A stretch of 8,195 nucleotides of DNA, taken from JANOGU01 sp964602115. GTDB taxonomy: Bacteria > Pseudomonadota > Alphaproteobacteria > Rhodobacterales > Rhodobacteraceae. Below are positions 1 to 5,674 of the stretch, piece after piece. Positions within the stretch are counted from its first letter, which is position 1, and each line of letters begins with the position of its first letter. The notes under the pieces were generated by a model. The model was not told the origin of the DNA. It did no database searches and saw only the letters and a program-made list of their open reading frames with translations. Made by a program: the position numbers and the translations under genes. The DNA is taken from assembly GCA_964602115.1 (NCBI GenBank), contig CAZRQN010000130.1, forward strand, positions 1-8,195. Reading direction: 5' to 3'.

Positions 1-858
1 GGAAGGGCCGACACCGATGTTGACCAGCGTGATCCCCTGCCAGTCCTTTCGCTTGAGATGGTAGGCCGGCATCTGCGGGCTGCGCCCAAGCTCGGGGATG
101 GGCGTGTCGAGCCGGGTGATCTCGTGGTTTCCGGGCGCCACGAAGGAGGTGTAGCCGCTCTCGGGATCGGCCAGCATGGCGCGGGCGTATTTCTCGAACT
201 CGTCCACATAGAACTGGTAGTTGGTGAAGAGCACATGGTTCTGGAAGTGCTGGGGCTCGGTGGCGGTGTAATGCGCCAGCCGCGCCAGGGAATAGTCCAC
301 CCGCTGGGCGGTGAAGGGGGCCAGCGGGATCGAGCCGTCGGGATTGGTCTGGCGATGGCCGTTGACGATGTCGTCGTTGGTGGTGGCGAGATCCGGCACG
401 TCGAAGACATCCCGCAGGCTGAAGGTCAGCACTCCTTCCTGGGGCACCGGCAGGCCGGCCCGCGAGACGGCGGCGAAATGCAGCGGCATGGGCGTGTCCG
501 AGGGGCCGACGATGACCGGCACGCCATGGTTCAGGATCAGCAGGCCCAGCTGCTGGATCAGGTAGTTCCGGAACAGGTCGGGGCGGGTGATCGTCGTGGC
601 ATAGTCGCCCGGAGAGGAGACATGCCCGAAGCTGAGGCGCGAGTCGGTCTTGTCATGGCTGCCGACCGCCAGGCGGACCTCGGGATAATAGGCGCGGACG
701 CGGCGGCCGGAGGGGCCCTGGTCGAGCGTGCGGCGGAAGGCGTCGAGGAGGAAGCCCACCGACTGGGCATAGATCGCCTCCAGCCGATCGACGGCCTGGC
801 GCGCGTCAAGGAATGCCTCCGGCGCGGGTGCGTCGGGGGAAAGGAAAGGGTCCGTCAT
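1..858 (-). CDS. amn: AMP nucleosidase, N-terminal 286 residues (partial, runs off the left edge)
   Basis: Hydrolyses AMP to adenine and ribose 5-phosphate in the cytoplasm, a step in purine salvage and adenylate pool control. The visible 286 residues match the AMP nucleosidase N-terminal domain: QAVDRLEAIYAQSV near residues 21-34, YATTITRPDLFRNYL at 86-100, RVDYSLARLAHYT at 186-198 and HVLFTNYQFYVDEF at 208-221. The fragment ends in QGITLVNIGVGPS, which in E. coli Amn opens the nucleoside-phosphorylase-like catalytic domain. The E. coli protein is about 484 residues, so roughly 200 residues including most of the active site lie outside the window. The ATG at 858 is chosen because GAAGGA (875-870) lies 11 bases upstream; an in-frame ATG at 888 lacks a Shine-Dalgarno. 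It lies 100 bp downstream of a same-strand thioesterase gene and may be co-transcribed. Assignment is firm. Confidence 0.95.
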   Translation of the reverse strand, partial: MTDPFLSPDAPAPEAFLDARQAVDRLEAIYAQSVGFLLDAFRRTLDQGPSGRRVRAYYPEVRLAVGSHDKTDSRLSFGHVSSPGDYATTITRPDLFRNYLIQQLGLLILNHGVPVIVGPSDTPMPLHFAAVSRAGLPVPQEGVLTFSLRDVFDVPDLATTNDDIVNGHRQTNPDGSIPLAPFTAQRVDYSLARLAHYTATEPQHFQNHVLFTNYQFYVDEFEKYARAMLADPESGYTSFVAPGNHEITRLDTPIPELGRSPQMPAYHLKRKDWQGITLVNIGVGPS

Positions 859-909
859 CTTGCTGGGGGTCCTTCGGTCATCCGGCATCTTGGACGAAAG
901 CGCCGTCCT

Positions 910-928
910 GCCGCAAGAGTGCTGCGGC
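910..928 (-). other. Inverted repeat in the thioesterase-amn gap
   Basis: GCCGCA and TGCGGC form a perfect 6-bp stem around a 7-base loop in the 100-bp gap upstream of amn. There is no T-run on either side, so it is not a convincing terminator. It could be an attenuating or stabilising RNA hairpin in a thioesterase-amn transcript, or chance in GC-rich DNA. Confidence 0.2.
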
Positions 929-958
929 CCCGTGACAGCCCGATGTCGCCGCGCCTGG

Positions 959-1498
959 TCAGACCGGCGCCATGCCCGGCGGCCATGGCCGCGTCGCATC
1001 GGCTTCGATCCAGGCCCGGATCCAGCCGGCCAGCGGCGGGCTGTCGCCGGAAAGGCCCAGCGCTTCGGCCAGACGCGCGGGCGGGACGATCCCCTCCGGC
1101 CCGGCGACGGCGGAACGGATCAGGACATGGACGGAACACGCGCCGTCCTTCCACAACGCCTGTTCGGTGTAGATGAACCTTTCATCCCAGCCGGCGCAGC
1201 GTGTCGTCATCGTCAGCCGGTCGAAGGCGCGGGTGCGGCGGCGGTAGCGGACGCTGCTGCCGGCGACCGCCAGTCCCCAGCCGTTGCGGCGCAGCGCCGC
1301 CGGCAGGCCGATCCTCTGCCCCGCGCCGACGCGGCCGAGGTCGAAGAGCGTCAGTGCACGGCCGTTGTTCAGCTCCATCCAGGGGTCGATGTCCCAGGGC
1401 CAGCAGATATGGTGCGAGACATGCGTGTCCAGCAGCGCCATGGGAGGCGCGCGACGGCCCCTGATGATCGCGGCGGCCATGCGGACGAGGGGATACAT
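959..1498 (-). CDS. Hotdog-fold acyl-CoA thioesterase family protein (4HBT/THEM6-like)
   Basis: This 179-residue protein resembles the conserved alphaproteobacterial 'thioesterase family protein' group, related to the 4HBT_2 and THEM6-like hotdog proteins. Members are presumed to hydrolyse acyl-CoA-type thioesters in the cytoplasm; the substrate is unknown. The diagnostic region is residues 25-56, with THVSHHICWPWDIDPWMELN followed by NGRALTLFDLGR. It corresponds to the hotdog segment that normally carries the catalytic acidic residue and the Asn-Asn-Gly turn at the start of the long helix. VRYRRRTRAFDRL (83-95) and WDERFIYTEQALWKDG (104-119) fit the following beta strands. Length is typical for a single hotdog domain, with no signal peptide. 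The ATG is supported by GGAGAA (1512-1507), 8 bases upstream. It is transcribed divergently from yggT. The family call is good; the enzymatic role is inferred. Confidence 0.85.
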   Translation of the reverse strand: MYPLVRMAAAIIRGRRAPPMALLDTHVSHHICWPWDIDPWMELNNGRALTLFDLGRVGAGQRIGLPAALRRNGWGLAVAGSSVRYRRRTRAFDRLTMTTRCAGWDERFIYTEQALWKDGACSVHVLIRSAVAGPEGIVPPARLAEALGLSGDSPPLAGWIRAWIEADATRPWPPGMAPV

Positions 1499-1506
1499 CG
1501 GGCGGG

Positions 1507-1512
1507 TTCTCC
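1507..1512 (-). promoter_or_regulatory. Ribosome binding site of the thioesterase gene
   Basis: GGAGAA on the minus strand lies 8 bases before the ATG at 1498 and supports that start. Confidence 0.6.
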
Positions 1513-1525
1513 GGAAGCCGCAACG

Positions 1526-1554
1526 CCCCTGCCTGCCGTCGCAGGCGCCGTCAA
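1526..1554 (-). promoter_or_regulatory. Candidate promoter of the thioesterase(-amn) unit
   Basis: On the minus strand TTGACG (1554-1549) is a near-consensus -35 element. A 17-base spacer leads to CAGGGG (1531-1526), which is a poor -10. The spacer contains a perfect inverted repeat, GCCTGC-CGTC-GCAGGC (1531-1546). The -35 is persuasive but the -10 is not, so the promoter is tentative or may need an activator. Confidence 0.3.
1531..1546. promoter_or_regulatory. Inverted repeat in the divergent thioesterase/yggT intergenic region
   Basis: GCCTGC (1531-1536) and GCAGGC (1541-1546) are perfect complements around CGTC. The repeat falls between the candidate -35 and -10 elements of the leftward promoter, a position used by MerR-type and repressor operators. 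The function is inferred from position alone. Confidence 0.3.
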
Positions 1555-1563
1555 GGGCGGAGG

Positions 1564-1591
1564 TTGCGCTTCCCCGGCCCCGCCGCTACCT
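1564..1591 (+). promoter_or_regulatory. Weak candidate promoter for yggT-recQ
   Basis: TTGCGC (1564-1569) is followed after 16 bases by CTACCT (1586-1591), about 30 bases before the yggT start. Both boxes diverge from consensus. It is the best rightward pair I could find in the 121-bp intergenic region. Confidence 0.22.
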
Positions 1592-1609
1592 CTCTGCGAC
1601 CCATGATGC

Positions 1610-1614
1610 GGAGG
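1610..1614 (+). promoter_or_regulatory. Ribosome binding site fixing the yggT GTG start
   Basis: GGAGG lies 5 bases upstream of the GTG at 1620. It is the reason for choosing this GTG over the long open frame that continues further upstream. Confidence 0.65.
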
Positions 1615-1619
1615 CGCCC

Positions 1620-1895
1620 GTGAATTCGCTCGGCCAGATTCTGATGCTGCTCCTGAACATCGCGCTCTGGATCGTGCTGGCGCATGTCATCATGTCCTGG
1701 CTGATCAGTTTCCAGGTGCTGAACCTGCGCCAGCCGCTGGTCGCCCAGCTCTGGGACGGGCTGAACCGGTTGCTGGATCCCGTGTACAGCCGCGTCCGCC
1801 GGTACCTGCCGCGCACCCCGGGGATCGACTTCGCCCCGCTCCTGGTCCTGCTGGCGATCTACGCGGCCCAGATCATCGTCCGCAACAACCTGTGA
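1620..1895 (+). CDS. YggT family integral membrane protein
   Basis: This 91-residue inner-membrane protein has two hydrophobic helices, about residues 5-28 (ILMLLLNIALWIVLAHVIMSW) and 69-87 (PLLVLLAIYAAQIIV). They are joined by an amphipathic loop with the family hallmark LLDPVYSRVRRYLPRTPGIDFAPL. The (L)DPxxxxxRRxLP...xDxxP pattern identifies the YggT family. Homologues are widespread and have been linked to osmotic stress tolerance and to cell-division or membrane organisation, but no biochemical activity is established. Start is GTG, supported by GGAGG five bases upstream. Its TGA stop shares bases with the recQ GTG start (GTGA, 1892-1895), implying co-transcription and translational coupling. 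Family is confident; function is unknown. Confidence 0.9.
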   Translation: MNSLGQILMLLLNIALWIVLAHVIMSWLISFQVLNLRQPLVAQLWDGLNRLLDPVYSRVRRYLPRTPGIDFAPLLVLLAIYAAQIIVRNNL

Positions 1896-3958
1896 CGGCA
1901 CCGGCGCCGGACCTGGCGGCGGAGCGCGCGCTTCTGCGCGAGGTTTTCGGCTTTGCCGCCTTCCGGCCCGGTCAGGCCGAGATCACCGCCGCCGTGGTCG
2001 CCGGACGCGACACGCTGGCCATCATGCCCACGGGCGGCGGCAAGTCGCTGTGCTTCCAGCTTCCGGCGCTGACCCGCCCGGGCGTCACCCTGGTGATCTC
2101 TCCCCTCATCGCGCTGATGCGCGACCAGGTGAGGGCGTTGCGCGCGGCAGGGGTGGAGGCCGGGGCGCTGACCTCGGGCAATACCGAGGAGGAAACCGAG
2201 GAGGTCTTTGCCGCGCTGGATGAGGGGCGGCTGAAACTCCTCTACCTCGCGCCCGAGCGGCTGGCGATGGCCGCGACCCTGCCGATGCTGCGGCGCATCG
2301 GCGTCTCGGCCATCGCGGTGGACGAGGCGCATTGCGTCAGCCAGTGGGGCCACGACTTCCGCCCCGACTATCTCAAGATCGGCGCGCTGCGCGAAACCCT
2401 GGACGTGCCGCTGTCGGCCTTCACCGCCACGGCGGATGCCGAGACAAGGGCCGAGATCGTCACCCGGCTGTTCGCCGGCCGCGCGCCGGCGACCTTTCTG
2501 CGCGGCTTCGACCGGCCGAACCTGCACCTCGCCTTCGCGGTGAAGGACAACCCCCGCACCCAGATCCTCGCCTTCGCCGCCGCCCGCAAGGGGCAGTCGG
2601 GGATCGTCTATTGCGGGACGCGGGCCAAGACCGAGACGCTGGCGGCGGCTCTGACCGGGGCCGGACATCTGGCGATGGCCTATCACGCCGGGCTCGACCC
2701 CGAGGAGCGGCGGCGGGTGGAGACGGCCTTCCAGCGCGAGGACGGGCTGATCGTCGTGGCCACGGTGGCCTTCGGCATGGGGATCGACAAGCCCGACATC
2801 CGCTGGGTGGCCCATGCCGACCTGCCGAAATCGGTGGAGGGCTACTATCAGGAGATCGGGCGGGCGGGGCGCGACGGGGCGCCGGCCGAGACGCTGACGC
2901 TCTACGGCGCCGAGGACATCCGCTTCCGCCGCGCCCAGATCGACGAAGGCCTGGCGCCGGCGGAGCGCAAGGCGGCCGATCACGGGCGGCTCAACGCGCT
3001 CCTTGGCCTGGCCGAAGCCACGGCCTGCCGGCGGCAGGTGCTGTTGCGCTACTTCGGCGAGGAGAGCGGGCCCTGCGGCGCCTGCGACCTTTGCGACCGG
3101 CCGGCACGGCTGTTCGACGCCACCGAGGCGGTGCGAAAGGCGCTCTCCGCCGTGGCGCGGACGGGGGAGTGGTTCGGGGCCGGACACCTGATCGACATCC
3201 TGACCGGCAATGCGACCGAGAAGGTGCGCGAGCGCGGCCATGACCGGCTGCCGACCTTCGCCGTGGGGCGCGAGCTGTCGCGCCCGGCCTGGACGGCGGT
3301 GTTCCGCCAGATGATGGGCCGCGACCTGCTGCGCCCCGACCCCGAGCGCCACGGCGCGCTGCGGATGACCGAGGCCGCACGGCCGGTCCTGAAAGGCGAG
3401 GAACAGGTCACGCTCAGGCAGGACACGCTTGCCGCCCCGGTCCGGGCCGAGGCGCAGGCGCTGGTGGCCGACGAGGACGCAAGCCTGCTCGCGGCGCTGA
3501 AGGCCAGGCGGCGGGAACTCGCGGAGGCGGCCTCGGTGCCGGCCTATGTGGTCTTCGCCGACCGGACGCTGATCGAGATGGCCGAGAAGCGGCCGCAGAC
3601 GCTGGATGCGATGGCCCGCATCACCGGCGTCGGCGCCCGCAAGCTGGAGGCCTACGGTGGCGTCTTCCTTGCGGTCATCACCGGTGAGGCCGCCGCACCG
3701 CCCCATCCGGCGCGCCGGAGGCTGGCGGGAGAGGCGGCGGGCAGCGTCTATGACGCGCTGGCCGCTGCGCAGCTCCGCCTGCTGCGCGGCTCGGACGGGA
3801 CCGGCAAGCCGATGAGCCTGTCGCCCTCGGTTCTGCGGCGGATTGCCGAGGCCCGGCCCTCCACCCTGCCGGACCTCGACCGCGCCGGCGATCTCGGGCC
3901 GGCGCGGCTGGAGCGGTTCGGCGAAGCCTTCCTCGCGGCGATCAGGGCAGGGGGTTGA
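1892..3958 (+). CDS. recQ: ATP-dependent DNA helicase RecQ with an additional C-terminal HRDC-like unit
   Basis: A 3'-5' DNA helicase acting in recombination initiation, replication fork repair and suppression of illegitimate recombination. The 688 residues show all superfamily 2 RecQ motifs in order: FAAFRPGQ motif 0 (21-28), Walker A TGGGKS (47-52), SPLIALMRDQV (70-80), DEAH with the RecQ aromatic-rich loop CVSQWGHDFRPDY (144-160), SAFTATA (175-181), ATVAFGMGIDKPD (290-302) and YQEIGRAGRDG (319-329). Zinc-binding cysteines lie at 379, 395, 398 and 401, followed by the winged-helix RQC region. A clear HRDC domain spans about 522-598 (PAYVVFADRTLIEMAEKRP, then GVGARKLEAYG). E. coli RecQ has 609 residues and ends near this point; the extra 80-90 residues resemble a second HRDC. 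The GTG start overlaps the yggT stop and has no obvious Shine-Dalgarno, suggesting reinitiation. The 3' end overlaps tspO on the opposite strand by 17 bp. Confidence 0.96.
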   Translation: MTAPAPDLAAERALLREVFGFAAFRPGQAEITAAVVAGRDTLAIMPTGGGKSLCFQLPALTRPGVTLVISPLIALMRDQVRALRAAGVEAGALTSGNTEEETEEVFAALDEGRLKLLYLAPERLAMAATLPMLRRIGVSAIAVDEAHCVSQWGHDFRPDYLKIGALRETLDVPLSAFTATADAETRAEIVTRLFAGRAPATFLRGFDRPNLHLAFAVKDNPRTQILAFAAARKGQSGIVYCGTRAKTETLAAALTGAGHLAMAYHAGLDPEERRRVETAFQREDGLIVVATVAFGMGIDKPDIRWVAHADLPKSVEGYYQEIGRAGRDGAPAETLTLYGAEDIRFRRAQIDEGLAPAERKAADHGRLNALLGLAEATACRRQVLLRYFGEESGPCGACDLCDRPARLFDATEAVRKALSAVARTGEWFGAGHLIDILTGNATEKVRERGHDRLPTFAVGRELSRPAWTAVFRQMMGRDLLRPDPERHGALRMTEAARPVLKGEEQVTLRQDTLAAPVRAEAQALVADEDASLLAALKARRRELAEAASVPAYVVFADRTLIEMAEKRPQTLDAMARITGVGARKLEAYGGVFLAVITGEAAAPPHPARRRLAGEAAGSVYDALAAAQLRLLRGSDGTGKPMSLSPSVLRRIAEARPSTLPDLDRAGDLGPARLERFGEAFLAAIRAGG

Positions 3959-4430
3959 GCCAGACGACGCCGGCATTCACCGCCGAGGCCAGGCAGACCC
4001 AGGCGAGATAGGGCAGAAACAGCGCCGCCGTCAGCCGGTCGCGGGGCCAGACGGTGCGGATGAAGGCCAGGATCGCGGCCAGCAGGACAAGGATCAGGAC
4101 GAGGCCGCCCGCCGGCATGTGAAACCCGAAGAACACCGGCGACCAGGCGAAGTTCAGGGCCATCTGGGCGAGCCAGAGCCTGCGGCCGATCCCCAGCGCG
4201 AAGGCACGGACGCCGGCCCAGCCGATCATCAGGTAGAGAAGGCTCCATATCGGCCCGAAGGCCCAGGGCGGCGGGGTGAACCAGGGCTTCTCCAGCGCGG
4301 CATACCAGGCCCCGGGCGCAAAGCTGGTGCCGATCAGCGTGCCGGCCGCGAGCACCGAAAGGGCGCCCACCATGACCGGAACGGCGCCTGCCGGCCGCAG
4401 CCTTGTCGTCGCATTGCGTCGTTCCGGCAT
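3942..4430 (-). CDS. tspO: TspO/MBR family tryptophan-rich sensory protein
   Basis: This 162-residue inner-membrane protein is a homologue of the mitochondrial translocator protein. Bacterial members bind porphyrins and, in Rhodobacter sphaeroides, modulate oxygen-dependent photosynthesis gene expression. The signature is PGAWYAALEKPWFTPPPWAF (39-58), followed by GPIWSLLYLMIGWAG. The helix-3 motif NFAWSPVFFG (93-102) and helix-5 YLAWVCLASAVNAGVVWLNP (141-160) also fit. Five membrane helices lie at about 17-37, 58-78, 84-103, 106-126 and 131-155. Length is normal. The ATG at 4430 follows GAGGAAA (4447-4441) by 10 bases; an ATG at codon 20 is a possible alternative but would clip helix 1. It lies 62 bp downstream of qor on the same strand with no terminator between, so it is probably co-transcribed. 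Ligand and role in this organism are inferred. Confidence 0.93.
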   Translation of the reverse strand: MPERRNATTRLRPAGAVPVMVGALSVLAAGTLIGTSFAPGAWYAALEKPWFTPPPWAFGPIWSLLYLMIGWAGVRAFALGIGRRLWLAQMALNFAWSPVFFGFHMPAGGLVLILVLLAAILAFIRTVWPRDRLTAALFLPYLAWVCLASAVNAGVVWLNPLP

Positions 4431-4492
4431 CTTCTGGCGCTTTCCTCGCTGGACATGGCCCGCTCTGCCTGCGCCCAAGGCCCGGGTCAGGA

Positions 4493-5473
4493 TCAGATCG
4501 TCAATATGGTGGAGCCGGTCGTGGCCCGTGCCTCCAGCGCCCGGTGGGCTTCGGCGACCTCCGCCAGCGGAAACCGCCGGCCGATGCGGATCCTTACCGC
4601 ACCGGAGACCGCCTTGGCAAAGAGTTGCGCGGCCATCGCCTGGCAGGTCTCGGCCTCGGCGATATGGGTGAAGATCGTCGGCCGGGTCAGTTTCAGCGAA
4701 CCTCGGGCCGCAAGGGTCATGATGTCCAGCGGCGGCACCTTGCCGCTGGCGCTGCCGAAACAGATCATCATGCCGAAGGGCCGCAGGCAGTTGAGCGAGC
4801 CGTCGAAAGTCGCGGCGCCGACGGAATCCATCACCGCGTCCACCCCCTTGCCGCCGGTCAGGTCCCGCACCTGCGCCACCCAGTCCCCGGTTGAATAGTC
4901 GATGCAGGCGGCGGCACCGTGATCGAGCGCCAGACGGCACTTCGCGGCGCTTCCCGCCGTGCCGATCAGCCGGATGCCCTCTGACACCGCCCATTGGCAG
5001 GCGATCAGGCCCACCCCGCCGGCGGCGGCGTGGAAAAGCACCGTGTCGCCGCGCCGCAAGGGCGTGGTGCGGTGGAAGAGATACTGGACCGTCAACCCTT
5101 TCAGCATCATTGCCGCCCCTTCCTCGAAGGACAGCGCATCGGGCAGCGGACATACCTGCGCCGCCGGCATGGTGCGCGCCCCGGCATAGGCGCCGGGCGG
5201 CTGGGCGGCATAGGCAACGCGGCTGCCGATGCGCAGATGCGCCACCCCGGCCCCCACCGCAGTGACCTCGCCCGCGCCCTCCATCCCCAGCGCAGCCGGA
5301 TAGGACAGCGGGTAGAGGCCGGTGCGCTGATAGACGTCGATGAAGTTCAGCCCCGCCGCATGCTGACGGATCGTCACCTCGCCCGGGCCCGGCAGCGGCA
5401 CCTCGCGTTCCACGAGGCGCAGCGCCTCCGGCCCGCCGGGGGCCTCGATGACGACGGTGGGGGCGGTTGGCAT
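4493..5473 (-). CDS. qor: NADPH:quinone oxidoreductase (zinc-independent medium-chain reductase family)
   Basis: A cytosolic reductase of the QorA/zeta-crystallin type that uses NADPH to reduce quinones, generally considered protective against electrophiles and redox cycling. The 326 residues match E. coli QorA in length (327). The GroES-like domain includes GLNFIDVYQRTGLYPLSYPA (41-60) and the stretch PAALGMEGAGEVTAVG. The Rossmann nucleotide-binding domain has HAAAGGVG (148-155), IGTAGSAAKCRLALDHGA and VDAVMDSVG (211-219). The catalytic zinc ligands of true alcohol dehydrogenases are absent, as expected for this branch. The ATG at 5473 is chosen because AGGAG (5485-5481) sits 7 bases upstream and the resulting length is standard; an upstream in-frame ATG at 5536 would add unsupported residues. 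It probably leads a qor-tspO unit. The physiological substrate could be another enone or quinone. Confidence 0.93.
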   Translation of the reverse strand: MPTAPTVVIEAPGGPEALRLVEREVPLPGPGEVTIRQHAAGLNFIDVYQRTGLYPLSYPAALGMEGAGEVTAVGAGVAHLRIGSRVAYAAQPPGAYAGARTMPAAQVCPLPDALSFEEGAAMMLKGLTVQYLFHRTTPLRRGDTVLFHAAAGGVGLIACQWAVSEGIRLIGTAGSAAKCRLALDHGAAACIDYSTGDWVAQVRDLTGGKGVDAVMDSVGAATFDGSLNCLRPFGMMICFGSASGKVPPLDIMTLAARGSLKLTRPTIFTHIAEAETCQAMAAQLFAKAVSGAVRIRIGRRFPLAEVAEAHRALEARATTGSTILTI

Positions 5474-5480
5474 CGGCGGT

Positions 5481-5485
5481 CTCCT
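5481..5485 (-). promoter_or_regulatory. Ribosome binding site fixing the qor start
   Basis: AGGAG on the minus strand lies 7 bases before ATG 5473. This selects it over the in-frame ATG at 5536. Confidence 0.7.
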
Positions 5486-5501
5486 GCGCTTGCCCGGCCG
5501 C

Positions 5502-5529
5502 AGGATGGCCGGACGGGGCGTCGCGTCAA
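5502..5529 (-). promoter_or_regulatory. Candidate promoter of qor-tspO
   Basis: On the minus strand TTGACG (5529-5524) is followed after 16 bases by CATCCT (5507-5502). This would place a transcript start about 20 bases before the qor ATG, leaving room for the AGGAG site. The -35 is strong and the -10 weak, common in GC-rich alphaproteobacteria. Confidence 0.4.
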
Positions 5530-5536
5530 GCGCCAC

Positions 5537-5546
5537 CCTGTACAGG
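5537..5546. promoter_or_regulatory. Perfect palindrome CCTGTACAGG between divergent qor and DEAD-box helicase genes
   Basis: A 10-bp perfect palindrome sits 7 bp behind the candidate qor -35 and overlaps the possible -35 of the rightward helicase promoter. This is a natural place for a dimeric regulator acting on both genes. No specific regulator can be named from the sequence. Confidence 0.35.
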
Positions 5547-5566
5547 CCGGCGGATCTGGTCTATGG
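5538..5566 (+). promoter_or_regulatory. Weak candidate promoter for the DEAD-box helicase
   Basis: CTGTAC (5538-5543) and CTATGG (5561-5566) are separated by 17 bases. If used, it gives a leader of about 100 bases before the helicase ATG. Both boxes are imperfect. Confidence 0.2.
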
Positions 5567-5641
5567 CCCCGCGTCACGGCCAAGGGGTTCCCGGGCCTGC
5601 GGGCATCTGGGGCCGGCAGGGGGGATGACGCGGCCAGTCCC

Positions 5642-5658
5642 GGGCGCGTGGCGCGCCC
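5642..5658 (+). other. GC-only hairpin just upstream of the helicase ribosome binding site
   Basis: GGGCGCG (5642-5648) and CGCGCCC (5652-5658) are perfect complements around TGG. The stem ends two bases before AAAGG (5661-5665), the probable Shine-Dalgarno of the helicase. A stable stem abutting a ribosome binding site could influence initiation, for example with temperature; this is inference only. Confidence 0.4.
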
Positions 5659-5674
5659 CGAAAGGCCGAAAGAC

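Noticed and set aside
859..888. Alternative amn start at ATG 888
   Set aside because: It adds 10 residues with no Shine-Dalgarno, whereas ATG 858 has GAAGGA upstream.
58..1176. 372-codon rightward open frame across amn and the thioesterase
   Set aside because: It is antisense to two clearly recognisable genes and shows no family motifs.
1859..3976. 705-codon open frame antisense to recQ
   Set aside because: It mirrors recQ completely and has low-complexity Arg/Gly/His-rich composition without motifs. GC-rich codon bias readily leaves an antisense frame free of stops.
4431..5153. Upstream extension of the tspO frame to about 403 codons
   Set aside because: It overlaps qor out of frame on the same strand. 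The standard TspO length is reached from the ATG at 4430.
5537..5546. CCTGTACAGG as a LuxR-type lux box
   Set aside because: The half-site sequence resembles lux box arms, but classical boxes are about 20 bp with a spacer. The arms here overlap, so quorum-sensing control is not supported.
4994..5674. 227-codon N-terminal extension of the helicase frame
   Set aside because: It is antisense to qor and lacks motifs. The ATG at 5675 with AAAGG gives the normal DeaD-type N-terminus.
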